From assembly GCA_937958295.1 (NCBI GenBank), contig CALFEY010000146.1:1-15696 (forward strand): 15,696 bases of DNA, written 5' to 3'. The notes beneath the pieces were generated by a model. That model searched no databases, was not told the DNA's origin, and saw only the letters and a list, made by a program, of their open reading frames with translations. Shown one piece after another: positions 1-5,835 of this stretch. Position 1 is the stretch's first letter. The number at the start of each line of letters is the position of its first letter. Source of the DNA: an uncultured Pseudomonadota bacterium. GTDB taxonomy: Bacteria > Pseudomonadota > Gammaproteobacteria > Burkholderiales > Casimicrobiaceae. The translations under genes were made by a program, and so were the position numbers.

Positions 1-855
1 GCCGATCGGCACCGGCGAGTTGCGCACGATCCACTCGCGCGTCTCGTGGATGTTCTTGCCGGTGGACAGGTCCATCACCGTGTCGCCGCCCCAGCGGATG
101 GCCCACGTCATCTTCTCCACTTCCTCGCCGATCGACGAGGACACCGCGGAGTTGCCGATGTTGGCATTGATCTTCACGAGGAAGTTGCGGCCGATGATCA
201 TCGGCTCGCTCTCGGGGTGATTGATGTTGCTGGGGATGATCGCGCGACCGCGCGCCACCTCGTCGCGCACAAACTCGGGCGTGATGACATCCGGAATGGC
301 AGCGCCGAAGCTCTGTCCCGGATGCTGCCGCTTCACGCTGGCGGGAAATGCCCCCACGAGCTCGGCGCGCAACTGGTTCTCGCGGATGGCCACGAATTCC
401 ATCTCGGGCGTGACGATGCCGCGCCGCGCATAGTGCATCTGGCTGACGTTGGCCCCCGCCTTTGCGCGCCGCGGCTTGCGATGGAGGTCGAAGCGAAGGC
501 CCGCGAGCTCGGGGTCGGCGAGACGCGCCTGGCCAAACGCCGACGATGGCCCCGCGAGCTCTTCCGTGTCGTTGCGCTCGGCGATCCACACGGAACGCAG
601 TGGCGCGAGACCCTTGCGGATGTCGATGGCCACCGTCGGATCGGTGTACGGTCCCGAGCAATCGTAGACGGCGAGTGACGGGTTCTTCTCCGCGCCGAAC
701 GATGCGGGCGTATCGCTTTGCGCGATCTCGCGCATGGGCACGCGGATGTCGGGGCGGGAGCCTTCGACGTAGATCTTGCGCGACGCCGGCAGCGGCGCAA
801 CGGCGGCCGAGTCCACCTTCGCGTCACGCGCGAAGAAACGGTCGTTGGCATTCAT
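1..855 (-). CDS. thiC: Phosphomethylpyrimidine synthase ThiC, N-terminal part (cut by window edge)
   Basis: ThiC is the radical-SAM enzyme that rearranges aminoimidazole ribotide into the hydroxymethylpyrimidine phosphate half of thiamine. The minus frame opens with ATG at 855 and stays open for exactly 285 codons to the window edge. It starts MNANDRFFARDAKVDSAAV and contains the typical ThiC N-terminal stretches KIYVEGSRPDIRVPMREI, YDCSGPYTDP, QMHYARRGIVTPEMEF, FVRDEVARGRAIIPSNINHPE and the substrate-domain run NIGNSAVSSSIDEEVEK, ending in DLSTGKNIHETREWI. The C-terminal CX2CX4C cluster lies outside the window. The start is supported by GAGGAG seven bases upstream. A TPP riboswitch sits directly in front, so repression by thiamine pyrophosphate is expected. 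Identification is from remembered family sequence and is secure. Confidence 0.96.
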   Translation of the reverse strand, partial: MNANDRFFARDAKVDSAAVAPLPASRKIYVEGSRPDIRVPMREIAQSDTPASFGAEKNPSLAVYDCSGPYTDPTVAIDIRKGLAPLRSVWIAERNDTEELAGPSSAFGQARLADPELAGLRFDLHRKPRRAKAGANVSQMHYARRGIVTPEMEFVAIRENQLRAELVGAFPASVKRQHPGQSFGAAIPDVITPEFVRDEVARGRAIIPSNINHPESEPMIIGRNFLVKINANIGNSAVSSSIGEEVEKMTWAIRWGGDTVMDLSTGKNIHETREWIVRNSPVPIG

Positions 856-862
856 GGCAGCA

Positions 863-890
863 CTCCTCGAAAAGATCGCGGCACGAGGAG
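863..890 (-). promoter_or_regulatory. Candidate ribosome-binding-site sequestering hairpin of the thiC leader
   Basis: In the thiC mRNA, CTCCTCG (890 to 884) is perfectly complementary to CGAGGAG (869 to 863), which is the Shine-Dalgarno sequence of thiC. The loop is 14 nt. There is no U-run after any leader hairpin, so control of translation initiation rather than a terminator is the likely expression platform. Just upstream, CGCTTCC (899 to 893) is perfectly complementary to GGAAGCG (929 to 923), which covers most of the 3' strand of aptamer helix P1. This is a plausible ligand-free alternative pairing. The pairings are seen; the switching mechanism is inferred. Confidence 0.6.
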
Positions 891-921
891 GCGGAAGCGG
901 CAAGGAAAGGGCAGTCGCTTC

Positions 922-1012
922 ACGCTTCCCTGCGCCGGCATTATCCGGATCAGGTTCCAAGGGTTTGATCTCACCCGACCGGCACTTGCGTGCCGGCCAG
1001 GACCCCTAGCGT
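922..1012 (-). ncRNA. TPP riboswitch aptamer (THI element)
   Basis: Read on the minus strand, this has the hallmark conserved blocks of the TPP aptamer: AGGGGT, GGTGAGATCA, ACCCTTGGAACCTGATC, CGGATAATGCCGGCG and CAGGGAAG. P1 can form between ACGCT (1012-1008) and AGCGT (926-922). P2 can form between GGGT (1005-1002) and ACCC (964-961). The variable P3 arm is a CCGGCAC/GTGCCGG stem capped by GCAA. It lies 66 nt upstream of the thiC start codon. thiD is upstream of the element on the same strand and so is not controlled by it directly. Confidence 0.96.
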
Positions 1013-1048
1013 GGGACGGACAGTAACGCGAACCCGAAGTGCGGGCAA
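1013..1048 (-). promoter_or_regulatory. Candidate sigma70 promoter of the thiC riboswitch transcript
   Basis: On the minus strand TTGCCC (1048-1043) and TACTGT (1025-1020) are separated by 17 bp. A start site about 7 nt past the -10 falls near 1013, right where the P1 helix of the aptamer begins. The -10 is a weak match, but its position relative to the riboswitch is right. It lies in the 97-bp gap after thiD, so thiC can be transcribed independently of thiD. Confidence 0.45.
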
Positions 1049-1109
1049 GGCATTCGTGCGGCCGCGCCGGTCGCGCCGTTCCCGCGTTGCCGGCGCGCCT
1101 TCCGCGACG

Positions 1110-1943
1110 TCAGGACGGGCCCTGCCAGAGCTTCCAGAAGTGATGGACCGGGCCGTGCCCCTTGCCGGCATCGAGCTCGCCGGAGGCCCGGATGGCGCCG
1201 GTGAGATAGTCCTTGGCGCGACGCGCTGCCGCGGGCACGTCGGACGACTGCGCAATGAGGGCGGCCAACGCGGAGGACAGCGTGCAACCGGTCCCGTGGG
1301 TGTTCTTCGTGTCGATGCGCGGCGCAGCGAGCTCGATCATGCGGTCGCCGTCGTGCAGGAGGTCGATCGCGGTGCTCCCTGGCAGGTGCCCGCCCTTCAG
1401 GTACACCCAGCGCTGGCCGTCGTGGGCCATCGCCTCGCGCAACCGCTCCGCGGCGCGACGCATTTCCCCCATGGTTTCCGGTGGTCGCTGCTCCAGGAGC
1501 ACGCCTGCCTCCGGGAGGTTGGGCGTGAGCATCGTGGCAAGCGGCAGCAGCCCCTCGCGCAGGGCGCCGACCGCGTCCCGATCGAGGAGGGCATCGCCGC
1601 TCTTCGCGATCATGACGGGATCGAGCACGCAGGTGACGGGCTTCCAGTGCGCGAGGCGATCGGCGACCGCCAGCGTGACCGCAGCCTGGCCGAGCATGCC
1701 GATCTTCACCGCGGCGATCGCGAGGTCGGAAAACAGGGTGTCGATCTGCAGCCGCACGAAGGCGGCGGGCACAGGCTGAATCCCGGTCACCCCTTGCGTG
1801 TTCTGCGCGGTCAGCGCGGCGATCACGCCGCAGGCGTAGGCGCCGTTGGCGCTGATCGCCTTGACGTCGGCAAGCACACCCGCGCCGCCCGAAGGATCGA
1901 CCCCCGCGATCGTGACTACATTCGGTACCGCCCCTGCCCCCAT
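1110..1943 (-). CDS. thiD: Hydroxymethylpyrimidine/phosphomethylpyrimidine kinase ThiD
   Basis: ThiD phosphorylates HMP and HMP-P to HMP-PP, the pyrimidine substrate of thiamine phosphate synthase. The 277-residue protein is normal length for the family. It has the ribokinase-fold N-terminal motif TIAGVDPSGGAGVLADVK (residues 11-28), TPNLPEAG (140-147), KGGH (183-186) and the anion-hole/catalytic motif HGTGCTLSSALAALIA with Cys220. The ATG start has a strong AGGAGG eight bases upstream. The product feeds the same pathway as the neighbouring thiC, but no thiE, thiG or thiO is visible here and no second riboswitch precedes this gene. Only 55 bp separate its start from the divergent tRNA-Gly, so its promoter is either in that gap or further upstream. 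Confidence 0.95.
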   Translation of the reverse strand: MGAGAVPNVVTIAGVDPSGGAGVLADVKAISANGAYACGVIAALTAQNTQGVTGIQPVPAAFVRLQIDTLFSDLAIAAVKIGMLGQAAVTLAVADRLAHWKPVTCVLDPVMIAKSGDALLDRDAVGALREGLLPLATMLTPNLPEAGVLLEQRPPETMGEMRRAAERLREAMAHDGQRWVYLKGGHLPGSTAIDLLHDGDRMIELAAPRIDTKNTHGTGCTLSSALAALIAQSSDVPAAARRAKDYLTGAIRASGELDAGKGHGPVHHFWKLWQGPS

Positions 1944-1982
1944 CGTTTCCTCCTGCGCCCGCTCAGGGTCCCGACGCCACGG

Positions 1983-1988
1983 TAGAAT
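1983..1988 (+). promoter_or_regulatory. Candidate -10 box of the tRNA-Gly gene
   Basis: TAGAAT lies 10 bp upstream of the mature 5' end of tRNA-Gly and is a good -10 match. No convincing -35 is visible 16-18 bp upstream. The 15-base context GTAGAATGGCAGCCG recurs with one mismatch at 6711-6725, where TAAAAT is also placed as a possible -10. Confidence 0.45.
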
Positions 1989-1998
1989 GGCAGCCGTC

Positions 1999-2072
1999 GC
2001 GGGTGTAGCTCAATGGTAGAGCAGAAGCTTCCCAAGCTTACGACGAGGGTTCGATTCCCTTCACCCGCTCCA
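1999..2072 (+). tRNA. tRNA-Gly(CCC) with encoded CCA end
   Basis: The cloverleaf folds by eye. The acceptor is GCGGGTG (1999-2005) with CACCCGC (2062-2068). The D arm is GCTC/GAGC. The anticodon loop is TTCCCAA (2029-2035), with anticodon CCC at 2031-2033. The T arm is GAGGG-TTCGATT-CCCTT (2045-2061). The discriminator base is T and CCA is encoded at 2070-2072. The outermost anticodon-stem pair is G-A, which as far as I recall is also seen in other proteobacterial tRNA-Gly(CCC). Confidence 0.97.
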
Positions 2073-2097
2073 GTCGCGGGCCCCGGCGATGACCGCC

Positions 2098-2469
2098 TCA
2101 TCCGACTCGGGCTGTCGTCGGCGATGCCCGCCGGGACGACCACCAGCCTGCCGCGGTGTAGATCAGGATGGTGGACCCGGCGAGGCCCACCCCGAATACC
2201 AGGGCGATCAGGAACCAGTCCGCCGGGCCGCCGGCATCGGTGAAACCCGAGGACGACACCCTGGCCATCAGGACCAGCGCCAGAACGCCCCCGACGATGC
2301 CCAGGGCCTCCGCCCGCACCAGGCGGCGCGGCACGATACCCCTCTCGCGAACGAGCAGCATGGCGAACGCGAGGAGGCCGACGACTGCCACCGCCAGCAG
2401 CAGCCACAGCCACGGACCGAGCATCTCCTGGAAGACGGCAAGCAGGATGACGGGATCGAGTTCCTTCAC
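2098..2469 (-). CDS. Small three-helix inner-membrane protein (DUF5368-like), sulfide module
   Basis: A 123-residue protein beginning (M)KELDPVILLAVFQEMLG. It has hydrophobic segments at about residues 16-39 (GPWLWLLLAVAVVGLLAFAM), 54-68 (ALGIVGGVLALVLMA) and 83-106 (DWFLIALVFGVGLAGSTILI), then a short basic tail, so it should be an integral membrane protein. It resembles from memory the DUF5368 family, whose function is unknown; a profile search would settle this. The start is GTG at 2469, chosen because GAGGAG, overlapping the stop codon of the upstream flavoprotein gene, sits at a good distance. The 12-nt gap and shared ribosome site indicate one operon with translational coupling. A role as membrane partner of the sulfide-oxidising flavoprotein is inference from position only. 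Confidence 0.85.
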   Translation of the reverse strand: MKELDPVILLAVFQEMLGPWLWLLLAVAVVGLLAFAMLLVRERGIVPRRLVRAEALGIVGGVLALVLMARVSSSGFTDAGGPADWFLIALVFGVGLAGSTILIYTAAGWWSSRRASPTTARVG

Positions 2470-2481
2470 GGCGGTGTCTCC

Positions 2482-3837
2482 TCACGCGCGGCCGCGCAGC
2501 ATGCTGATGTAGGTGGGCTTCAGCGCCATGGTTTTCATGACCCAGCTGATCCACAACTCCTCCAGCGGCGCGATCACGCCGGCAAAGGAGGGCACCAGGT
2601 TGTTCTGGTAGTCGAACTCCACGAGCATGGCCTGGCCCAGCCGGGTGATCAGCGGGCACGAGGTGTACCCGGTGTACTGGGCGGTCGAGGTCCTCCCCGC
2701 GATCTCGGCCACGAGGTGATCGACCGCAACGGGCACCTGCCACTTCACGCTGGCGGCGGTCTTGCCCTTCGGCACGCCGGCGATGTCGCCGACGCCGAAG
2801 ACGTTGCGGTAGCGCACGTGGCGCAGCGTGCCCTTGTCGACCTCCATCCAGCCCTCGGCGGCCCAGGGACCGGTCTGCCAGGGCAGCGGGCTGTTGCGGA
2901 CGGCCTCGGGCGCCCGCATGGGCGGAATGACGTGGATGAAGTCGTAGCCCTGCTCCTCGGGCCCGTTCGGGGTGACGAACGTGGCAATGCGCTTGCCCGG
3001 GTCGATGGCCTTGAGGACGCGCTCGTAGTTCACCTGGATACCGCGCGCCTGGAACAGCATGCGTACTTTCTCCGAGACGATGGGCACGCTGAACAGGACC
3101 TTGTTGTTCGAGTTGTAGACGACCTCGGACTTGCTGCGCCGGCCACGCCGGCTGAGGTAGTCGTCCGTGATGAAGGTGTACTTAAGCGGCGCGCCTGCGC
3201 ACTTCATTTCCGTGCCCGGACGCAGGAATACGCCCCGTCCCCCCTTGTCCGCGAACGCCGACATCGCCTGCCACGTGGCCTCGGCCTTGGCGGGGCTGTG
3301 GTAGATGCTGCCGATGCCGTTCGTGCCGATCAGGGTCTCGTCCATGCCTTCGATCAGGCCGTACTCCAGCTTCATCCCGGTGGCGACGATGAGGAAGTCG
3401 TAGCCGTAGGCCTTGCCGCTTTCGGTGACGACCTTCCTGCCTTCCGGGTCGAGCTCGGCTACGCGTTCCTGCACCAGCGCGACGCCCTTCGGAAGGTACT
3501 CGGCGGTCGTCGATATCACGTAGCTTGTGGGTTTGACCCCCGACGCCACCAGCGTGAAGCCCGGCTGATAGAAGTGCTCCTTGCGCGCGTCGATCACGGT
3601 GATCTGCGCACCATCGAGCGCCTCCGCCAGGCGAGATGCCGCCGCCAGGCCCGCGGCGCCGGCGCCGGCGATCACGATCCGTGCCGTGGTCTTGACCTTG
3701 TTCGCCGCACGCGCCGGCGCTGCCGTCAGCGCGGCGCCGGCGGCACCGGCCGCACAAAGCAGCAGGAAGTCGCGGCGCCGGCGGCGGGTGGCGGCCGGCG
3801 GGCCGGCGTGCTCGATGGCATGGTGCCTCCGCTTCAT
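2482..3837 (-). CDS. sqr: Tat-exported FAD-dependent sulfide:quinone oxidoreductase-like protein
   Basis: The family oxidises sulfide to sulfane sulfur and passes electrons to quinone. This 451-residue protein starts at ATG 3837 with GGAGG about 10 bases upstream. It carries a twin-arginine signal (RRRRDFLLL, residues 18-26, then an Ala-rich core ending near APARA-A). Mature motifs are the FAD dinucleotide fold IVIAGAGAAGLAAASRL (54-70), IVATG (150-154) and the second FAD motif NVFGVGDIAG (345-354). Cys213 (EMKCAGAPLK) and Cys394 (YTSCPL) occupy the places of the two redox cysteines of type II SQR such as human SQOR (Cys201/Cys379), with nearly the same spacing. The tail LEELWISWVMKTMALKPTYISML could be the membrane-anchoring amphipathic region. 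A Tat signal is unusual for classical cytoplasm-facing SQR, so a periplasmic variant is likely. A flavocytochrome c sulfide dehydrogenase-type role is an alternative. The divergent sulfide-sensor-type repressor supports the assignment. Confidence 0.85.
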   Translation of the reverse strand: MKRRHHAIEHAGPPAATRRRRRDFLLLCAAGAAGAALTAAPARAANKVKTTARIVIAGAGAAGLAAASRLAEALDGAQITVIDARKEHFYQPGFTLVASGVKPTSYVISTTAEYLPKGVALVQERVAELDPEGRKVVTESGKAYGYDFLIVATGMKLEYGLIEGMDETLIGTNGIGSIYHSPAKAEATWQAMSAFADKGGRGVFLRPGTEMKCAGAPLKYTFITDDYLSRRGRRSKSEVVYNSNNKVLFSVPIVSEKVRMLFQARGIQVNYERVLKAIDPGKRIATFVTPNGPEEQGYDFIHVIPPMRAPEAVRNSPLPWQTGPWAAEGWMEVDKGTLRHVRYRNVFGVGDIAGVPKGKTAASVKWQVPVAVDHLVAEIAGRTSTAQYTGYTSCPLITRLGQAMLVEFDYQNNLVPSFAGVIAPLEELWISWVMKTMALKPTYISMLRGRA

Positions 3838-3938
3838 GCCGGGGTGCCTCCATGCGGGGAAGACGCGGGCGGGTTCGAGGTGCCGAAGCGCGCGCGCGCC
3901 GCGCACGGAGTCAGCGTGGGCCAACCGGTGATGAACAT
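3834..3938 (-). CDS. Candidate 34-residue leader ORF overlapping the sqr start
   Basis: ATG at 3938 is preceded by a textbook GGAGGAAC ribosome site, the best one in the sulfide module. The ORF begins MFITGWPTLTPCAARARFG, is Pro/Ala/Gly rich at its end, and stops with TGA at 3836-3834, overlapping the sqr ATG as ATGA. The sqr ribosome site lies within its last codons. I recognise no domain. It has a single Cys at residue 12. It could be a translated leader peptide coupling translation into sqr, a small functional protein, or a remnant of a gene. The only support is the ribosome site and the overlap; conservation in related genomes would decide. Confidence 0.4.
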   Translation of the reverse strand: MFITGWPTLTPCAARARFGTSNPPASSPHGGTPA

Positions 3939-4017
3939 GCGTTCCTCCGTTGTCCGTCGACGGGCCGGGCCGCGCAGCGGGGTTTCCCTCTGGGCACGCA
4001 CCCGTAGGAACCACTTT

Positions 4018-4052
4018 AAATTAGAATATACTAAATTAGTATGATCTAAATT
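4018..4052. promoter_or_regulatory. Tandem inverted-repeat operator with divergent -10 boxes (sqr / repressor)
   Basis: This AT-rich island in GC-rich DNA reads AAATTAG-N6-CTAAATTAG-N6-CTAAATT. It holds two copies of TTAG-N6-CTAA (4021-4034 and 4036-4049), offset by 15 bp and each flanked by the same A/T bases. The spacer of the right copy is TATGAT (4040-4045), a good -10 for the rightward repressor gene. The spacer of the left copy read leftward is TATATT (4030-4025), a candidate -10 for the sqr operon. No strong -35 is seen for either. A repressor bound to these sites would block both promoters. The most likely ligand is the adjacent ArsR-family protein, by autoregulation. Confidence 0.75.
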
Positions 4053-4054
4053 AA

Positions 4055-4372
4055 ATGACGGTGACACTGAAGAAAAAGGACGAGCGATTCATCCGGGAAG
4101 GCGCCGCCAAGGCCGCGGCGGTCCTGCGTGTCATCGGCAACGAGCACCGGATGCTGGTGCTCTGCCTGCTGATCGAGCACGGCGAGCTGACGGTCGGCGC
4201 CATGCTGCAATATGTGCCGCTGAGCCCGTCGGCCTTGTCGCAGCACTTGGGGAAGATGCGCGAAGAGGGACTCGTGACGTTCCGCCGCGAGTCCCAGACG
4301 CTGCACTACCGCATCGACAACCCTGATGTGGAACGCCTGATGGCGACCCTCAAGGCCATGTTCTGCCCCTGA
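4055..4372 (+). CDS. ArsR-family persulfide/redox-sensing repressor (BigR/SqrR/YgaV type)
   Basis: A 105-residue winged-helix repressor, normal size for ArsR proteins. It matches the pattern of YgaV/BigR/SqrR: the helix 2 segment HRMLVLCLL with Cys37, the recognition helix region LSPSALSQHLGKMREEGLV (residues 56-74), the wing FRRESQTLHYRI (76-87) and the C-terminal AMFCP with Cys104. In that subfamily the two cysteines form a di- or tetrasulfide link on reactive sulfur species and release DNA. The metal-binding ELCVCDL motif of ArsR/SmtB is absent. The protein is divergent from the SQR-like gene and its start abuts the tandem operator, so it should repress both genes and respond to sulfide. 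There is no Shine-Dalgarno before ATG 4055, and the -10 TATGAT puts the transcript start within a few bases of the ATG, so the mRNA may be leaderless. Confidence 0.93.
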   Translation: MTVTLKKKDERFIREGAAKAAAVLRVIGNEHRMLVLCLLIEHGELTVGAMLQYVPLSPSALSQHLGKMREEGLVTFRRESQTLHYRIDNPDVERLMATLKAMFCP

Positions 4373-4449
4373 AAGCGCGCGGTGCGTTCGTTCCGCAAGA
4401 GCGGCGTGCCAGGAAGGCGAGGTCGACGCTGCGCGGGTCGGCGTCGTCG

Positions 4450-5715
4450 CTAAACGCTCGCCGAGACCCCCGTCTTCAGCTTGTAGAGCATCTCCCCCGC
4501 CCGCGGCACCACGAGGATGCCTTCCGCCTCGCGCCCTTGCCACGCGGCGAGGTCGATCGATGCCGGGTCGCGGTAGCCGAGGTTGATCTTGCGGCACGTG
4601 GCCTCGGCAATGCCGGTGGCGAGGGTCACCGTCACTCGCGGCGTCTCGATCCCGGTGTGGGGGTCGTAGGTGCCGAGCCCCTTCACGTGCGTGGAGTGCG
4701 CGAGCACGCCGCCGGGATACTTCGCGAAGCGCTGGGCCTGGGCCGTGAAGTAGTCGCGGCAGTGGTAGCCCACCTCCTCGATGATCGTGCCGTGCGTGAC
4801 GCTGACGTCGTGGATGTGCGGCGCGTAGATGATGACCTCGCCGCCGTCGGCCACGGCGGGCTCGATCTTGTACATGCCCTTCCCCGCGGTCCACACGTCG
4901 GCGTACATGGGCGGCATGACCGAGATCACCGTTCGCAGCGGCTTGTCGAGCCACACGATGTGCCGCTGCGACGACAGCGCCGAGGCATGCTCCCACGCCG
5001 TGCGCGCGTCCGCGCAGTACAGCCCGGCGATGCCGTCCTTGGTGACTACGAGCGCGAAGCACGCCGTGGGCACCGTGACCATCGATGCCGCGCGATCGAT
5101 CACGGCGCGCACCGGCGTGTAGCCGGAGCCGATCACCTCGTAGTTGGTGATGAGCGCGCCGAGCCAGTGCGTGAAGTTGATCACCTCCGCGCCCGCAATG
5201 CCAGGGAAGAAGTACTTGTTGCCGCCGGAGAAGCCCACGACCTCGTGCGGGAACACCGGCCCCAGGATCACGATCTGGTCGTAGTCGAAGATGCGCTTGT
5301 TGAGCGCCACCGGCACGTCCTGATCGAGGCGGTTTCCCGACAGCGCGCGGATCTCGTCCGCGGCAATGGTGCCGATGGTGCGGAACGTGGCCGGGTCCGC
5401 CCACTCGTGGTTGTACACTCGGCTGCCGTCGCCCTCGCCGTGGCGGATCGCGAAGCCGAGGTGATCGCTCAGGGCCGCGTCACTCATCGGCTGGTGCGTG
5501 CCGAGGGCCACGAGGAAGTCCACGGCCGTGGCGCGCCCGCGCAACGAGTCGCGCACGAGCGCCGCCATCTGCGGCATCGGCATCGTGCGCGTGCCGTCGG
5601 GGATGATGAAGAGGAAGCGCTTGCCGTCGGGGGCAAGCGCATCGAGCGCCTCGCCCACGATCTGCCCGACCTCGCTCGCGGTGAGGTAACGGTCGACGTG
5701 GCCGGTGCCGATCAT
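4450..5715 (-). CDS. larA: LarA-family nickel-pincer-nucleotide racemase/epimerase
   Basis: LarA enzymes racemise or epimerise 2-hydroxyacids using a nickel-pincer nucleotide. The 421-residue product contains FIIPDGTRTMP (residues 37-47), ALGTHQPMS with His74, FPHEVVGFSGGNKYFFPGIAG with His157 and Lys167, and INFTHWLG with His183. The His157-Lys167-His183 spacing (10 and 16) is identical to His174-Lys184-His200 of Lactobacillus plantarum LarA, so the cofactor site appears intact. The substrate of this subgroup is unknown; lactate is not assured. The cofactor genes larB, larC and larE are not in the window. The ATG at 5715 has no ribosome site; a better start (ATG 5762, with AAGGA) is out of frame by one base across a C7 run, see the separate entry. 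The gene ends convergently, 77 bp from the repressor gene. Confidence 0.9.
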   Translation of the reverse strand: MIGTGHVDRYLTASEVGQIVGEALDALAPDGKRFLFIIPDGTRTMPMPQMAALVRDSLRGRATAVDFLVALGTHQPMSDAALSDHLGFAIRHGEGDGSRVYNHEWADPATFRTIGTIAADEIRALSGNRLDQDVPVALNKRIFDYDQIVILGPVFPHEVVGFSGGNKYFFPGIAGAEVINFTHWLGALITNYEVIGSGYTPVRAVIDRAASMVTVPTACFALVVTKDGIAGLYCADARTAWEHASALSSQRHIVWLDKPLRTVISVMPPMYADVWTAGKGMYKIEPAVADGGEVIIYAPHIHDVSVTHGTIIEEVGYHCRDYFTAQAQRFAKYPGGVLAHSTHVKGLGTYDPHTGIETPRVTVTLATGIAEATCRKINLGYRDPASIDLAAWQGREAEGILVVPRAGEMLYKLKTGVSASV

Positions 5716-5762
5716 CGCCACGTGGTGCGAATCTGGACCGGGCGGGGGGGCGTGCGAGACAT
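5712..5762 (-). other. Short ORF overlapping larA start, or displaced true N-terminus of larA
   Basis: ATG at 5762 has AAGGA nine bases upstream and encodes MSRTPPRPVQIRTTWR, ending in TGA that overlaps the larA ATG as ATGA. The frame crosses a run of seven C (plus-strand G at 5744-5750). Adding one base there would fuse it in frame with larA to read MSRTPPPPGPDSHHVAMIG. Either larA is translated by coupling from this 16-codon ORF, or the assembly has a homopolymer error and larA really starts at 5762. Both readings are inference. Confidence 0.45.
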
Positions 5763-5801
5763 GTCGAGGGTTCCTTGCGATCGCGGCGACGGCCGTGCGA
5801 G

Positions 5802-5807
5802 ATTGTA
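5802..5807 (-). promoter_or_regulatory. Candidate -10 box of larA
   Basis: TACAAT on the minus strand is a 5/6 match to the -10 consensus, in a GC-rich gap between divergent genes. A start site near 5795 would give about 30 nt of leader to the ATG at 5762 or 80 nt to the ATG at 5715. No good -35 is visible. Confidence 0.35.
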
Positions 5808-5835
5808 GCGCCGCGCGTCTTGCTGCCCGCCCCCT

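Noticed and set aside
990..1985. 331-codon plus-strand frame opposite thiD
   Set aside because: Shadow of thiD, which has clear kinase motifs and a ribosome site.
3838..4014. 59-residue upstream extension of the SQR-like protein to 4014
   Set aside because: It would bury the twin-arginine signal 70 residues inside. ATG 3837 has a good ribosome site and gives a normal signal peptide.
2089..4044. 651-codon open frame on the plus strand across the sqr operon
   Set aside because: Antisense shadow of sqr and the membrane-protein gene; no domain, low-complexity composition.
4373..4449. Possible terminator between the convergent repressor and larA genes
   Set aside because: I could not find a stem-loop with a T-run in either direction.
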